Under the pieces are notes generated by a model, which did no database searches, was not told the origin of the DNA, and saw only the letters and a program-made list of their open reading frames with translations. Made by a program: the position numbers and the translations under genes. From Haberlea rhodopensis (lineage: Eukaryota; Streptophyta; Magnoliopsida; Lamiales; Gesneriaceae), in assembly GCA_907163345.1 (NCBI GenBank), contig CAJQUN010000003.1, positions 7,916,821 through 7,980,820 on the forward strand: DNA of 64,000 nucleotides, in the 5' to 3' direction. This document shows, one piece after another, positions 46,676 to 57,954 of this stretch (positions are counted from its first letter, which is position 1; each line of letters starts with the position of its first letter).

Positions 46676-47997
46676 AGCGATACCCTCAAACGAATGAGGA
46701 ATCTCAGGGAAAACCTGGAGATCCTGGAACGAGACTTTGAGACTTTTTGTCTCAATGTTGAGGTCGCGGGACGACTTCAACGAGCAGATCATGAACTTGT
46801 TACTGATCACATACAAGCATGTTTTCGGGACCATGAACGTTTGTTTGAAGTCTTGAAATGGCCCATCCTCCAAGCCGCACCTCCAACTGTGCAGAAATGA
46901 GTATTTAGAGAATGTGGCTCATCTAACCCGGAGGCAAGGGATTAAAGTACCCCTGTCACGAGTGCTGCAAATGATCCATTCCTTGAGGATTTACAAGCTG
47001 TAGCGAATGTTGAGGGTCAGGTGTTATCACAATCTGAACCTTCAAGTCAACCGGCACCTCTGGGTTAACAAAGGGAGAGTTGAACCTTAGGCCAATTACT
47101 GGCAATTATAGGGTTCAAATTAATGATGATTTAGTTTCTTTACCTATGCAGGATTACCAACGTACTTTGGATAAACTAATTACCAGACGGTGTATCAACC
47201 CCGACAAATCTATTGTTGATATCTCCGAAAAATATCCGAGAGTTTGTTTGAAACCGAACAGCCATCCAAACAAAGTTCGGGAATGGTATACTTTGGGAGC
47301 TCTGGTATCGGTTTATACTGTTGCACCAGCATTCTCTGAAATCTCAAATTTATCAAAGTGGATCAGAGAAGCTGTTCACGAAACATGGGCCAATAATCCA
47401 CATTTGGCCAAAGGGAATATTTTGGAGTTGTATTTTTTTATTGCTGCTCCAGAACCAGTAAAAAAAGGCTTCATTGAGGCTTTTCATTTTATCAAGCTCA
47501 GACGACCAGACAGAAACGCCTTAGAAAATATAGAAATAGCGCTACCAGAAGGTGTACCAATTTTGGCCGGGACTATCATAGAAGATAAAGTTTCAACCAG
47601 GCGTGCATGTGGTCTTTGTGTTTGTCTAACGAAAAAGGAAAAAGTCAAATACTCATTTAAGTTCTTTCAGAATTCAGTCAACGGTACTTTCATGCTGAAT
47701 TCCATGACAAGAACATTAACACGATTAGCCGAAGAACTCTTTGAAACAAAAAGAAGAATTCTTTGGGAAAACAAGATTCCAATGGGAAAAGAAACTTACC
47801 GAAAATTCTGCAACATGTCACACATTAGCCGATGGATAGATCATATTTGCCAAGCATGCCCGGAGCAGAAAGAACCAGAGTTCGGGAAAGGATTCCGATC
47901 CAAACCCGACAGATCAGAGGCAAGAAGAGACATAAGACATGCTGACAAGAGAGCCCGTTTTTCTAAAGCTCGGGGACCACAAAAACAAATAATGTAA
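46658..47997 (+). pseudogene. Endogenous pararetrovirus last ORF, possible TAV-like protein
   Basis: A first frame opens with ATG at 46658, overlapping the RNase H end by about 18 bp, and runs 80 codons. After shifts at about 46900-47080 a 305-codon frame continues to 47997. It is Lys/Arg-rich at the end and carries a C-QA-C pair. A last ORF behind RT/RNase H is where cavemo-, solendo- and caulimoviruses keep the translational transactivator (TAV, or inclusion-body protein), and the region around WYTLGALVSVYT is compatible with that. I cannot confirm the homology by eye; an unrelated extra ORF as in florendoviruses is the alternative. Confidence 0.5.
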
Positions 47998-48205
47998 AGA
48001 TTCACCGACAAAGGAAAAGGCGTGGACATTAAAAATTAGTGCGGTGACTATTGAACGCACTAGGACAAAAATAATGGACCACTCACAAGAAAAGTTGGCA
48101 CATTCAGACAAATATGCCAGACCAGGTGAATGTTAAGGCACACTCATGGGCGCACTCAACAATTATCAAGATTTGGAATCCGAAGTTGAAGTCCAGATTC
48201 ACGCC

Positions 48206-48213
48206 TATATAAA
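48206..48213 (+). promoter_or_regulatory. Pararetroviral pregenomic promoter TATA box
   Basis: TATATAAA about 210 bp behind the last ORF, the position of the 35S-type promoter in plant pararetroviruses. Confidence 0.6.
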
Positions 48214-48414
48214 GGTACTCATTCAGGAAGCTAAGGACATAAAAAAGTCTCCATAGTTTCTGAGAATTAAAAATTGTAGTCTCCAAGCTTTGTAATTTTT
48301 CAACTTTCATAGCTTGGTAATAATTTCTTTCTTTCTTTCTTTTATAATCGTTTGTAATATTGTTCTGTATTTCAGTTTATGTGTTTTGAGTCAAGCCTCA
48401 TCTATATGAGAGGC

Positions 48415-48478
48415 TAAACATCTCCTCCCAAAAGGAGACGTTTAATGTAATAGATATTATAAATATTTCCAGAATAAA
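48415..48478 (+). terminator. Virus RNA 3' end: hairpin and AATAAA signal
   Basis: A 12-bp stem with one mismatch (TAAACATCTCCT...AGGAGACGTTTA, 48415-48444) precedes AATAAA at 48473-48478, about 265 bp after the TATA box. A promoter followed closely by a poly-A signal is what a terminally redundant pregenomic RNA needs. Confidence 0.5.
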
Positions 48479-48740
48479 AAGAAGCTTGTTGCCCATCTAT
48501 CTCCTAGATTTTTTTAAATCTTTCTTATATCTTGATTATACCTTACGCCCTAAGGTAGAAAACGAATTAGGGTTGTGCTGTGCGGTTTCTGAAGGAGTCG
48601 GATAACTTGCAGACTAACCACGCCTGAGGGGATGAGGTTGGATGGTGATGAGCATTCGTAAAACAGTCTGGGGGTAGTAATTTTTCGACTAGTGGATTTG
48701 CAACCCACCTCACCCGGTGACGTTATGGTCAAAATGGTAT

Positions 48741-50167
48741 ATTCAGTTTGTTAAAATTTTATTGTAATAAGGAAGCATGATGGGCCTGTTATTTATTTTC
48801 ACATATTCTTAGAATAAGGGAATTTTAGGGCTAAAATTCATCATGAACCGTGAGTCCTTTGTAAAAGTATGATCTTCGGTCCTCTCAAGATGACAGAAAC
48901 TGAAGGGTCTCGTGTTCATTAAGGCCCCTGCATTTACGTCCCCTTATTAGGAGTTGTTTATTGGCAAAAATGAGATTTTGGGTATTTTTGTAACAATCCT
49001 AAAAGCATAGGGAGTTTTATGCAATTAAAGTAAGGCGTGCTATGTCTTTTAAGGTAGGTAGTGAGTTGTAATAAAGAAAAGAAGTATAGAAGATAGTTTA
49101 AATAAAGAATATTTGCCATAGGCAGTAATGTTAAAATTATGTTTGGATATGGGGATTTTAAGTGAGTTTACCCATAAAACAATTATACGAATCTTGATCA
49201 CGTGAAGTCGAAATTTTGACAAGGTGTGGGAAATAAAACTTAATTTCAATATTTGCAAAACATTAAAAATTCATAGCCATTCAATATCGGACAACTCAAT
49301 TCAATACATGGTCTGATATGTTGATCCACTAATTGGTCATTGTTAATTTGATATTATGGTACACAGTCAGCTCTATAATAATAATTTACAAGAAAATAAA
49401 TGTATGTACACTAATATCGATGAAAAACGAGATTACCTCTTGATATTAATAAGAGGTGGAATTAACCATCTTTTCTTCTCCCATGAGTAAGGCAGCAACA
49501 AAAGTAATGGGATTTGACCTTATTATGACATGAAATCACAAAACAACTGTGAGAAGGGGGGCATAAGGTTTTTAAGATGTTTTTCCTCCGACACTCAAGT
49601 CAAACAAGAGGATATGGAAAATATGTATTGTAAAGTAAGCAATATATGTTGTGAATGACTGAAAGTGACGATCAAACCTAGTATTTATATGCAAAGAGCT
49701 ACCATTTGTGCATACATCTTTCCATGTTTAAATAATCTATTACGACATAGAAAATATTTGATAAGATCTGATAGATCACCCAAATCTTGATAAGTTTAAC
49801 AAAATCCTTGAGATCTTGTTCCCATAAATATGAGATTTTATCGCTAAGATACGAGCCAATATGATGAGTGAGCTGTAAGAATAAGTGCTTCGTCGAAGAG
49901 CTCACCTAAGTATACATCAGGAACTCGGGAGCTAACCACATATTTTGGCATGCCACCCAAAATTGGCATATAACAATTAAGATGTCGGACATGTTTTGGG
50001 AGGTCAGCTATGTTTGGAAGGTCGGTCACTTGTTAATGTACAAACTATGGATACTGATACTGGAAGGTCGGGATCAAGTTGAGCAATTTGCCTTGTAAGA
50101 GACCTTCTGAACATGTTTCGTTCAAGAGCGCTTTGAATATTGGTTAAACTCATACTCCTAAGGGTAT
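48741..50167. other. Spacer between virus and second copia element
   Basis: No gene or clear element end was found. Short frames only. Confidence 0.5.
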
Positions 50168-51493
50168 TGTTAGGATCAGAGTAGTGTTTAGAAGGGGGTT
50201 GAATAAATACTAGACTCAATTCTCGATTCTTCTAAGTATATTAAACTGTTAAGTATTGCAGTAGGATCTCAAATGATAGCAAGTCAGCAGACACTAAAAA
50301 TAGTGCGGAAGATGTCTACTGGACTTGTGAGATTAGAATTGACCTGTAGATATTAAGAAACAGAAGGATAAAGTACTGAAGTAAATGACACAATATATGT
50401 CCTGGAAGTTCGAAGCACAAACTCTTCTACGTCTCCCCTTATTCCTTTGTAGGAATGTTATACTATAAGACTTTGGTTTACACTTTACAGCATACAACCT
50501 TCTTAGGCACCCACACAAATTTGCCTAAACTCCTAGCAATACAACAATCATAGTTGTTTACAATGTGTTTTTACAACACTCACACATAATATAAAACTTT
50601 TGATCTTCGAGTGTTCTTGAGAAGCAGACTCAGTGGACTTTGATCTTCAAGATCACAATGATGCTTTTGTGATGGATGCTCTGCAAATTTTCAGAATATT
50701 GCAATATGCGTATTTAATGTTTCTTGAATTCGAATGAAGTTGATTTGGGATTTCTGGGAGTTGAGAGCTTTCTTCATTCCTATCTTAGACGTATTTTATA
50801 GATGCAAAAATCTAATGACAACTGTTCTTCATTTGGAAAGAACCGCGTAAAATCAGCTTCTTGATTTTCTTCCAAATCCTTTTTGTCTTCTTTTCAATTT
50901 CGTTAATCAACGACTAGTTTAATCCGACGGTGATTGGTGGCGCTGATATGGCAGTGCGGTGCTTTGTTATACCTTTGTCAGAGTGAGTCTGTACGTGTCT
51001 TGTCTTGTTGTCTTATATGTCTACTGGCTTCTCCTTCAGTGTATGTCTGCTGGACAAAAGATCAACTGATGTATTTTACATCGTCTCCTGGATAGTCATT
51101 AGTTACTTAGTCTGCTGGACTAAGGTCAACTAATGTCTTCTTAATAGTCTGCTGGTATCTCCTACGAATTTATTTTATACATTGGACTAAGATACTCTTG
51201 TTCCAATAGACGTTCATTATCTGCATCCGGTAGATGATAACTCTTAGACTTTGGACCCGGTAGACGATATATTTTACTCTTTGCACGGTAGATGATATCT
51301 TCTACTTTCATTATCCGGTGGATGATATCTCTTAGTCTTTACACCCGGTATATGATATCTTTCAATCTTTGCATCTGGTAGACCTCTGTAGAGTCAATCA
51401 ACGTTCTTTTCATCAATAGGCTTCTTCGATGCAGTAGATGCTACAAGAAATAGACATCTGTTATCACCAAAACTTAGAAATATTTTTCCAACA
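50168..51493 (-). repeat. 3' LTR (left) of the older copia element
   Basis: 1326 bp. Its text includes repeated words of the type GGTAGATGATATCT (51230-51370), also present in the other LTR. Visibly diverged from 59854-61149, so the element is older than the one at 5021. Confidence 0.9.
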
Positions 51494-53524
51494 ATTTCCC
51501 CCTTTTTGGTGATGACAAAACTTAGAAGAATGGAGACTCTGGCTTGAACGTACATCAGATACCTGTTAAGACTAAAAAAAGGTAACAGTGGAGAGCAGCA
51601 AATTATGTTAGATAAATAAGCAGATTACAAGTAGTAATCAAGCTGAACATTTAAGAAAGAATATCATTTTTATATAAAATGATTTCTGCTTACAATTTAC
51701 AATCCTTACAACAATCATATATTTACAATCTATTCAAGAAGGCAAAGCCAACTTGAGAATCATAGCCAGTAGAAAATGATCCCAACTAGCTAGTTTCAGG
51801 GTTTTATAATGGGGGAGAAAAAAATATAATACAGAGAATTCTTACAAAGAAAATCAAGAAAAAAAACTGAGTTATCTTCAAGTAATCCTCTGTTCAATGT
51901 AGCCTCCGTCTTCCCTATTTTTGTCATCAACACCCCGTTCATCTGCTTATGAGATTTCAGGTTGTTGGGACAAACAACACCAAGACCTGAATGTCGAGCT
52001 AGAGCTAGCAGAGGTGTGTTAGATAAGTAATCAACCCGTGTATGGTTGATTTAGATAAATAATACACCCACGGGGTAGGATAGCAGAAAGTTGCAAGAAC
52101 GTAAATTTAAATTTGTAATAAGGCATGCTTTAGGTGAGTTCTATTTATAGCCAAAATGTGGCAATGTTAGCTATTGTGGATTGAGATGACACATTGACTG
52201 GTGTCATTCAATCCTGAAATAATTGTCAGAAGATAAGGTTGGAACAATAAACACAATTATTTTATTAATGAAATTGTAAAGAAATAACAGATCAAGACAA
52301 AAAAAACTTTACTACCGACGCCCAAACCAAGGTCTGGAGCCGTCAAAGTCTGAAGATGTGCCAGTGGTGGTTGTTGCCTTGAGCTTGTGTTCTCTGCTGT
52401 GAGGAAGATCTCTGTTGGCTTGATTGTCCACGTCCAGCATATGATTGTCTCTCTGGGACTTGATTTCTTCTGGGTGGCTCTTGTTGTCTGCTGGATGCCG
52501 GTAGCCTTTGTCCAGAGCGACGTCCAAACCAAGGTCTGGAGCCGTCAAACTGTTGCTCAAATCTTCTAATTGGGTTGCAAAGGTTGCTTGCACGTTGGTC
52601 ATCTGCTATGAGAATTTCTTGTGCATGTCTTCAATCTTTCCTCAAATCTCCAGTTATGTAGCAGTATGAAGAGATTCATTCTGCTGGCTGAGTTCGAGCT
52701 TTGCTTGGGCCAACTTGGAGAAGGAGTCATAGAAGGTGTCTCTGATGAATCTTTGAATTCTTTTGACCTTCTAAGAGAGATTTCGGACATCTCGAGTGAT
52801 ATCCTGATACTGTGAGTCAGTATGTCGCCGTAAATTTCAATCTTATGACATGCGTCTCTTTCTTCATGTTTCAGTTTTTGAACTTCACCAACAAGGTTGG
52901 AAATGATGGTTGACAATTGATGCAACTGAACAATCACAGATGGAGGCATATCTTCAGCTTCAAGTTCAGGGAAGTCAAATAGATTGTAGGGTCTTCCTAC
53001 CTTAACATCATAATAATAACGTATTATGGACTAACCATGCATTAATGACATCTTAGGGTTCCGGTTGTAGTTTGAGCTATTAAGATTACAGGCCAAAAAT
53101 GAAATTTCAAAACTTAATTAATTACATTCTCAAAATGAATGTTAAAGTGATAGAATAATACTACTCCTAGAGTATAGACTATCCAAAAAATCCTGTGTCC
53201 TATCTTCTTTCATGCCCCTCATAGCTCACTGCCTCAACCCGACCCTTAATCTTTCAATCCAAAAGCGTACCTACAGGAACAACCCATCATGAGCATATAC
53301 ATCGTTACTTAACGTCATAAGGTAATGGCATATAAATAAATGCATGAAAGTAATTGGTAACATATACTTCCTGGTTAATCGTATTAACCCTCTTTGGTTG
53401 TCAATGTTTCATAGTCATGCATGTAATCATTAGTTCTTGACATAAATGATTAAAATCGTACTTCACTTATATGCTCGTAATCAACAATGTTAATTAGAAA
53501 TGGGACTGTCCTGGTTCTATTATG

Positions 53525-53700
53525 ACAGCGGCACAATTGGCCCCCTCTCTCGACATAAGGCGGAATTGTGATACCCCTCGCTACGCCTTGATAGCGGATG
53601 TATCTCCTCGCTTAGCGGAATATGATACCCCTCGCTACGCCTTGATAGCGGATGTATCCCCTCGCTAGTTATGTGAGCGGCAAGTACCTTCCTCGCTTGC
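53525..53700. repeat. CCTCGCT...AGCGG tandem array
   Basis: Includes a near-exact 64-bp duplication (ATACCCCTCGCTACGCCTTG at about 53571 and 53620). Confidence 0.85.
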
Positions 53701-53980
53701 CCATAATAACCACCGGACATTCAACCATTCTTAATAACATAGTTAAACATACATCATCATCGTCATATATCATCTCGTAAACATCATCATCTTATAAGCA
53801 TCATCGTCATATAGACATCATCATCTTATCATAATCGTCATCGTAAACGTCATATCATCTTCATTTATCATAACATCATCATCATAAACTTATTTATCAT
53901 AATTATCATCATAAACATCATAATTACTTATGCAATCAATGCATAGTCATAGTTTAGGAGTGTGTTACCGTCTGATGCTC

Positions 53981-53997
53981 GTACGCTTCTTACGTAC
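53981..53997 (-). promoter_or_regulatory. Inverted repeat GTACGT-N5-GCGTAC (donor-like)
   Basis: On the minus strand TTAAG|GTACGTAAGAAGC. One arm position differs from the perfect repeat. Confidence 0.55.
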
Positions 53998-54162
53998 CTT
54001 AATTCCAAAAAAATGGAGAAGTTGTAGAACTTTATCTCCGTGAAGTTGTGGGTATCTGGGATGGTTCTACATAACCATACAAATCGATATTAGAAGCTAA
54101 ACAATAGCCAAATACCAAAAATTCAACAAAAATCATCATTTTCCACTTTTTAAACAGTGGCT

Positions 54163-54312
54163 ATCGATCGCTACTTGAGGCAATCGATCGCCTCACTTTT
54201 TGCCTTGCGGCGATCGATCGCTTCATTTGAGGCGATCGATCGCCTGCTACGCAGAATGGCTACTGGCCTTCGGCGATCGATCGCCTCATTTCAGGCGATC
54301 GATCGCCACCTG
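54163..54312. repeat. CGATCGATCG palindrome array, six units
   Basis: Six units, several with AGGCGATCGATCGCCT shoulders, which contain the copia half-site GGCGATC in both directions. Confidence 0.9.
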
Positions 54313-56181
54313 CTGGTGCGCGATTTTTCACCATTTTTGAGCATTTTTCGAGCTCCATCTTAAACCATTCGAACCCAAACTTTCCTACGACAACAACAAC
54401 ATCATAAACCACTAAAACCCACATAAAACACTTCAAAAATCATACCCCAAACATGTATAACATATACCCAAAACAAACCCACATAAATCACTTCAAAATC
54501 ATCCCATTTCAAAACCAAACATCATAAAAACTTGAGGAAGGGTTCCATACCTCTTGAAGACTCCAAATCTTAACAAAGATCACACAAACAAAAGTTTTGT
54601 GGAGCTTTCCTTCTCCTTCCTTGGTGAATTTCGAAAATGGGAGAAAGTGTAGGGTTTGAGAGTGATTTGGGGATTTAGAGGGAAAGGTAAAGTGAGTTGG
54701 GTAAAGGGGGAAAGGTTATAAAGTTAATTAAAATTGTACCCCACCAATTAACATGATGTATAAAACACCCCAACATGGTATTTTAAAAGCATTTACAAAA
54801 ATGCATTAAACTTCCACTAAATCATGCTTTCCTCATAATTGACAATCAATACAATTAAATCATGTTAACACTTCATTACCCATAACGTAAATCAATTACC
54901 AACATAATTCAGCATATAAACATAATTAATGCCTTAGTTGCAATTAATCATTTCGGGGACATTACACAGATCCTCGGGTTGATCACTGTCGAGATTCTAT
55001 GCAAAATTAGAGGAACCAGCTCAATGGGATTCAGCGACAACAGTGACTGGTCTGGCAGGAGTGAGAGCAGTAGATATATCGGCAGATATAGTAGCAGGGA
55101 CAACAACATATGAAGCAATCTCAGCAGAAATAGTAGACTCAGCAGGAGCAAAACTTGTGACCAACTCTCCAGCAGGAATCTCCAGGCTTGTAGGCAGTGG
55201 AGATATGTGAGGGGTTGGTATGGAAAAAAATTGTAAAGTCAAAAGAAAATTTGGTTAAGGGTTCTATCAGTGGGGCTGAAACAAAAGGAGTAACTATGGG
55301 TTCGACAATGTATTGGGGTTGTGCTGGTTGAGAATGAGATGGAATTAGGGTTAAGAATTTGTTGAGGATCATCATCCTCAAATGTGAGGTTGACTTGATG
55401 AACTACCGATTCAATGACGGTGTTAACATTTAAGGGATCAACATCCGGTAGATGTGGATGTTGATCGGACAAAGCAAGGGGTTCAGAAGAGGTAAAGGGT
55501 TGTTCTTCGTCTACAGAGATGGTAGTTGAAACACTTACCAAGGAGACCTCTGCTGGGACTACAACAACCATCCTCCGATCAGTGACCTCTACCGGAACTA
55601 CATTCAATCGGCTAGAGCACGAGTGCAATCCCAAGGTGCCCTTGAGATCATGCAAAGTCCTCTCAGCCAAGGTAAGTCTGGCTTCCAATGAGTGGAGAAT
55701 CGCTATGTCATGGGTAGCGGTGCCGGAGATTGGATCAAACTCCTTATGCCTTGAATTTACCGGATTGTCGAGTCCCTTGACGTAGTTCATTAGGCGGTAG
55801 ACCTCTCATTGACGTAGACCCTCTTCAACGTCCTGACTCTGTAGGAACTCAAGAATCTGATTCTCTTCTACCCTTGCTTGTTTTAAGATCCTGTTAAAAT
55901 CGTTCAGTCGGCTATTCATTCGGGTCTTAACCCATTGATCAAAAAGTTTCAGACGCTCTTGCGCCTGTGTTTCCACTTCATCCAGATCCAAATTGATTTT
56001 TGTGGCCATTGGAGTGGAAACTACTTCCATAAGAGCTTTTCATCTTCCTTCGGAAGTTTGAGGAGGAAAGCAGTAGGTGTAGGCCGTCCTTGGTGTTCTC
56101 AGACTGAGTGCAAAAGATCTTGTCCCTCATCGAGAACTGAGTGATAACTCTGCAGTAGAAGGAGCAGCAAGTACTTGACAT

Positions 56182-57847
56182 TGATAACCCTGGTAGGGTT
56201 ATCTATGACCTGCTCTTGTGGAAGATCCTTCCTCCACCCGAGCAAAGGTCCAAGAGGATTTGTTCCTTCGTCGGTAGGAATTTGAGTTGGTAGCTCAATA
56301 GACTGTATTGATTCATCATTGGTATTTGTGATGTCTACTGTAGTAGGGGTAGATGCATTGGCGTCCTCGGCAGCAGGGTTCAGCTCTTGTGGACCAACAG
56401 GTACCTCTGCTTGTGCTTCCGGGACTTCTGGCTCTGAAATACAGTCGATCATACTATTGTAATCCAACTCATCATCATAATTATTATCAATATGAGTATT
56501 TTCTAATCGCTTACTCAGATTATTGATTTGCAGTTCAGATGTAGTATTATCAAAAGATTCATCAAATTTCACATTAATAGATTCATCTACTGTAAGTGTT
56601 CTATTATTAAATACTCTAAACGTCTTACTAACAACAGAGTAGCCAAGAAATATTCATGCATCAAATTTACATCAAAAGCAGTGATATTAGTCTTTCCATT
56701 GTTATGAATAAAAGATTTGCAACCAAACACATGGAAATAAGAAATATTTGGCTTACTGTCATTCCAGATCTCATATGGTGTTTTGTTCGCTCGTTTATTA
56801 ATCATCGATATGTTCTGCGTGTAGCAAGCCGTATTAACTGCTTCTCTCCAAAATCTCTGAGAGATTCCTGACTCCGCAAGCATAGTTCGTGCAACTTCTT
56901 TCAAAGTGCGGTCCGTACGCTCAACAACTCCATTTTGTTGTGGGGTTCTGTAAGCAGAGTATTCATGTTTAATACCAAGGTCATCTAGATATGATTCGAG
57001 TGACTGATTGGTAAACTCAGTACCCTTTATGACTGCGAATTCTATCTACCCCACATGACTTTTTGTTTTGTAGTCTTTTTAGTAGTTTGATCAGCTTTGG
57101 AGTAGCTTGATATTTGCCACTTAGAAATAGGACCCATGTAAAACGAGAGAAATTGTCTATTAACACTATGATATACTTCATTCCCCCTAGACTTGTTACT
57201 AGTATAGGACCAAAAAGATCCATGTGCAGCAACTCTAGGCACCGAGAAGAAGATTTACTCCCTATGTTCTTAAATGTAGATCTGATATGCTTACCAAGCT
57301 GGCATGATGAACAAATCTTGTCTGTCGAGAACTCTATATGGGGCAATCCATCAACTAAATCAAGCTTACGCAGGCTGCCAATAGTTTTAAAATTTAAGTG
57401 ACTCAAACGCTTCTGCCAAAGCCAATTTTTGGAACTATTCAAGGCAGCAAAGCAAGTAGGTGAGGCTGGCTGATCAAAATTCCAATCAATCTTATAAGTG
57501 TTGTCATGCCTCTTACCTACAAGCAGTATACTACCATCGGCAGATCTTATTGTGCAGGTGTACTGGTTGAATTTTACTGAGTGTCCATTATCACATAATT
57601 GACTAATGCTAATTAAGTTATAGCATAAATTCTCAATTAGCAGTACATCTTTAATAATAATGTTATAATGGATAATATTACCATTACCCACGGTTCTACC
57701 TTTCGCATTGTCACCAAATGTTATTATTGGTCCGTTGGAGTCTACTAATTCAGATGGTAGACATGCACTCCCTGTCATATGTCTATAACATCCACTGTCC
57801 AGGAACCATTCTGAGCTCTGAAGTTGCTGGATTCTAGATCTCTGCAA
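56182..57847 (-). pseudogene. Protease-integrase region and hinge of the older copia element
   Basis: Minus strand from 57847: protease site WFLDSGCYRHMTG, integrase zinc region with C-SS-C-QLGKH, first catalytic D in LLHMDLFGP, then a shift near 57020. The second part (56904-56587) holds the end of the catalytic core and NTACYTQNISMIN. An acidic hinge (56572-56182) follows, ending near DNPTRV where RT should begin. RT is absent. Confidence 0.88.
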
Positions 57848-57954
57848 TTAAAGTGATGAAATCATTGGTGCCAATCCTACTTGGGTCCAGATAGGATTAG
57901 TCATTTCGGGATCCACACTTGGATAACCCTGAACTTCTTGGGCCTGTGTGCGTC

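Larger units (their letters stand above)
52985..54966 (-). mobile_element. Solo gypsy-type LTR nested in the older copia element
   Basis: 1982 bp, edges TGTAGGGTCTTCC and GGGGACATTACA, flanks TAGAT and CAGAT (four of five match). Transcription sense is minus: TTATAA near 54720, donor-like GAG|GTATGG at 54550, CGATCGATCG array 54312-54163, acceptor-like CATCCCAG ending at 54056, a 58-nt block 54055-53998, GTACGT at 53997-53992, CGCT/AGCGG array 53700-53525, and CCTGTAG ending at 53271. Orientation follows from its clear similarity to the plus-strand LTR 37488-39448. Confidence 0.9.
52312..56030 (-). pseudogene. Extra coiled-coil ORF of the older copia element, interrupted
   Basis: Read on the minus strand in pieces 56030-55806, 55790-55239, then, beyond the solo LTR, 52949-52599 and 52602-52312. 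Heptad-like stretches occur (ETQAQERLKLFDQWVKTR; LEARLTLAERTLHDLKGT; QLSTIISNLVGEVQKLK), and the end reads GSRPWFGRR. It sits behind the pol position, like the 457-residue ORF at 11567. No function can be named. Stops, shifts and the insertion make it a pseudogene. Confidence 0.6.

Noticed and set aside
15599..54312. Evenly short-spaced palindromes as a CRISPR array
   Set aside because: The units are 10-14 bp with irregular spacing, in plant retroelement LTRs, with no cas genes. CRISPR does not occur in plant nuclear genomes.
5209..54312. GCGATCGC words as cyanobacterial HIP1 contamination
   Set aside because: The arrays lie inside plant LTRs with target duplications, primer sites and plant pol genes around them. 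The flanking base composition is plant-like.
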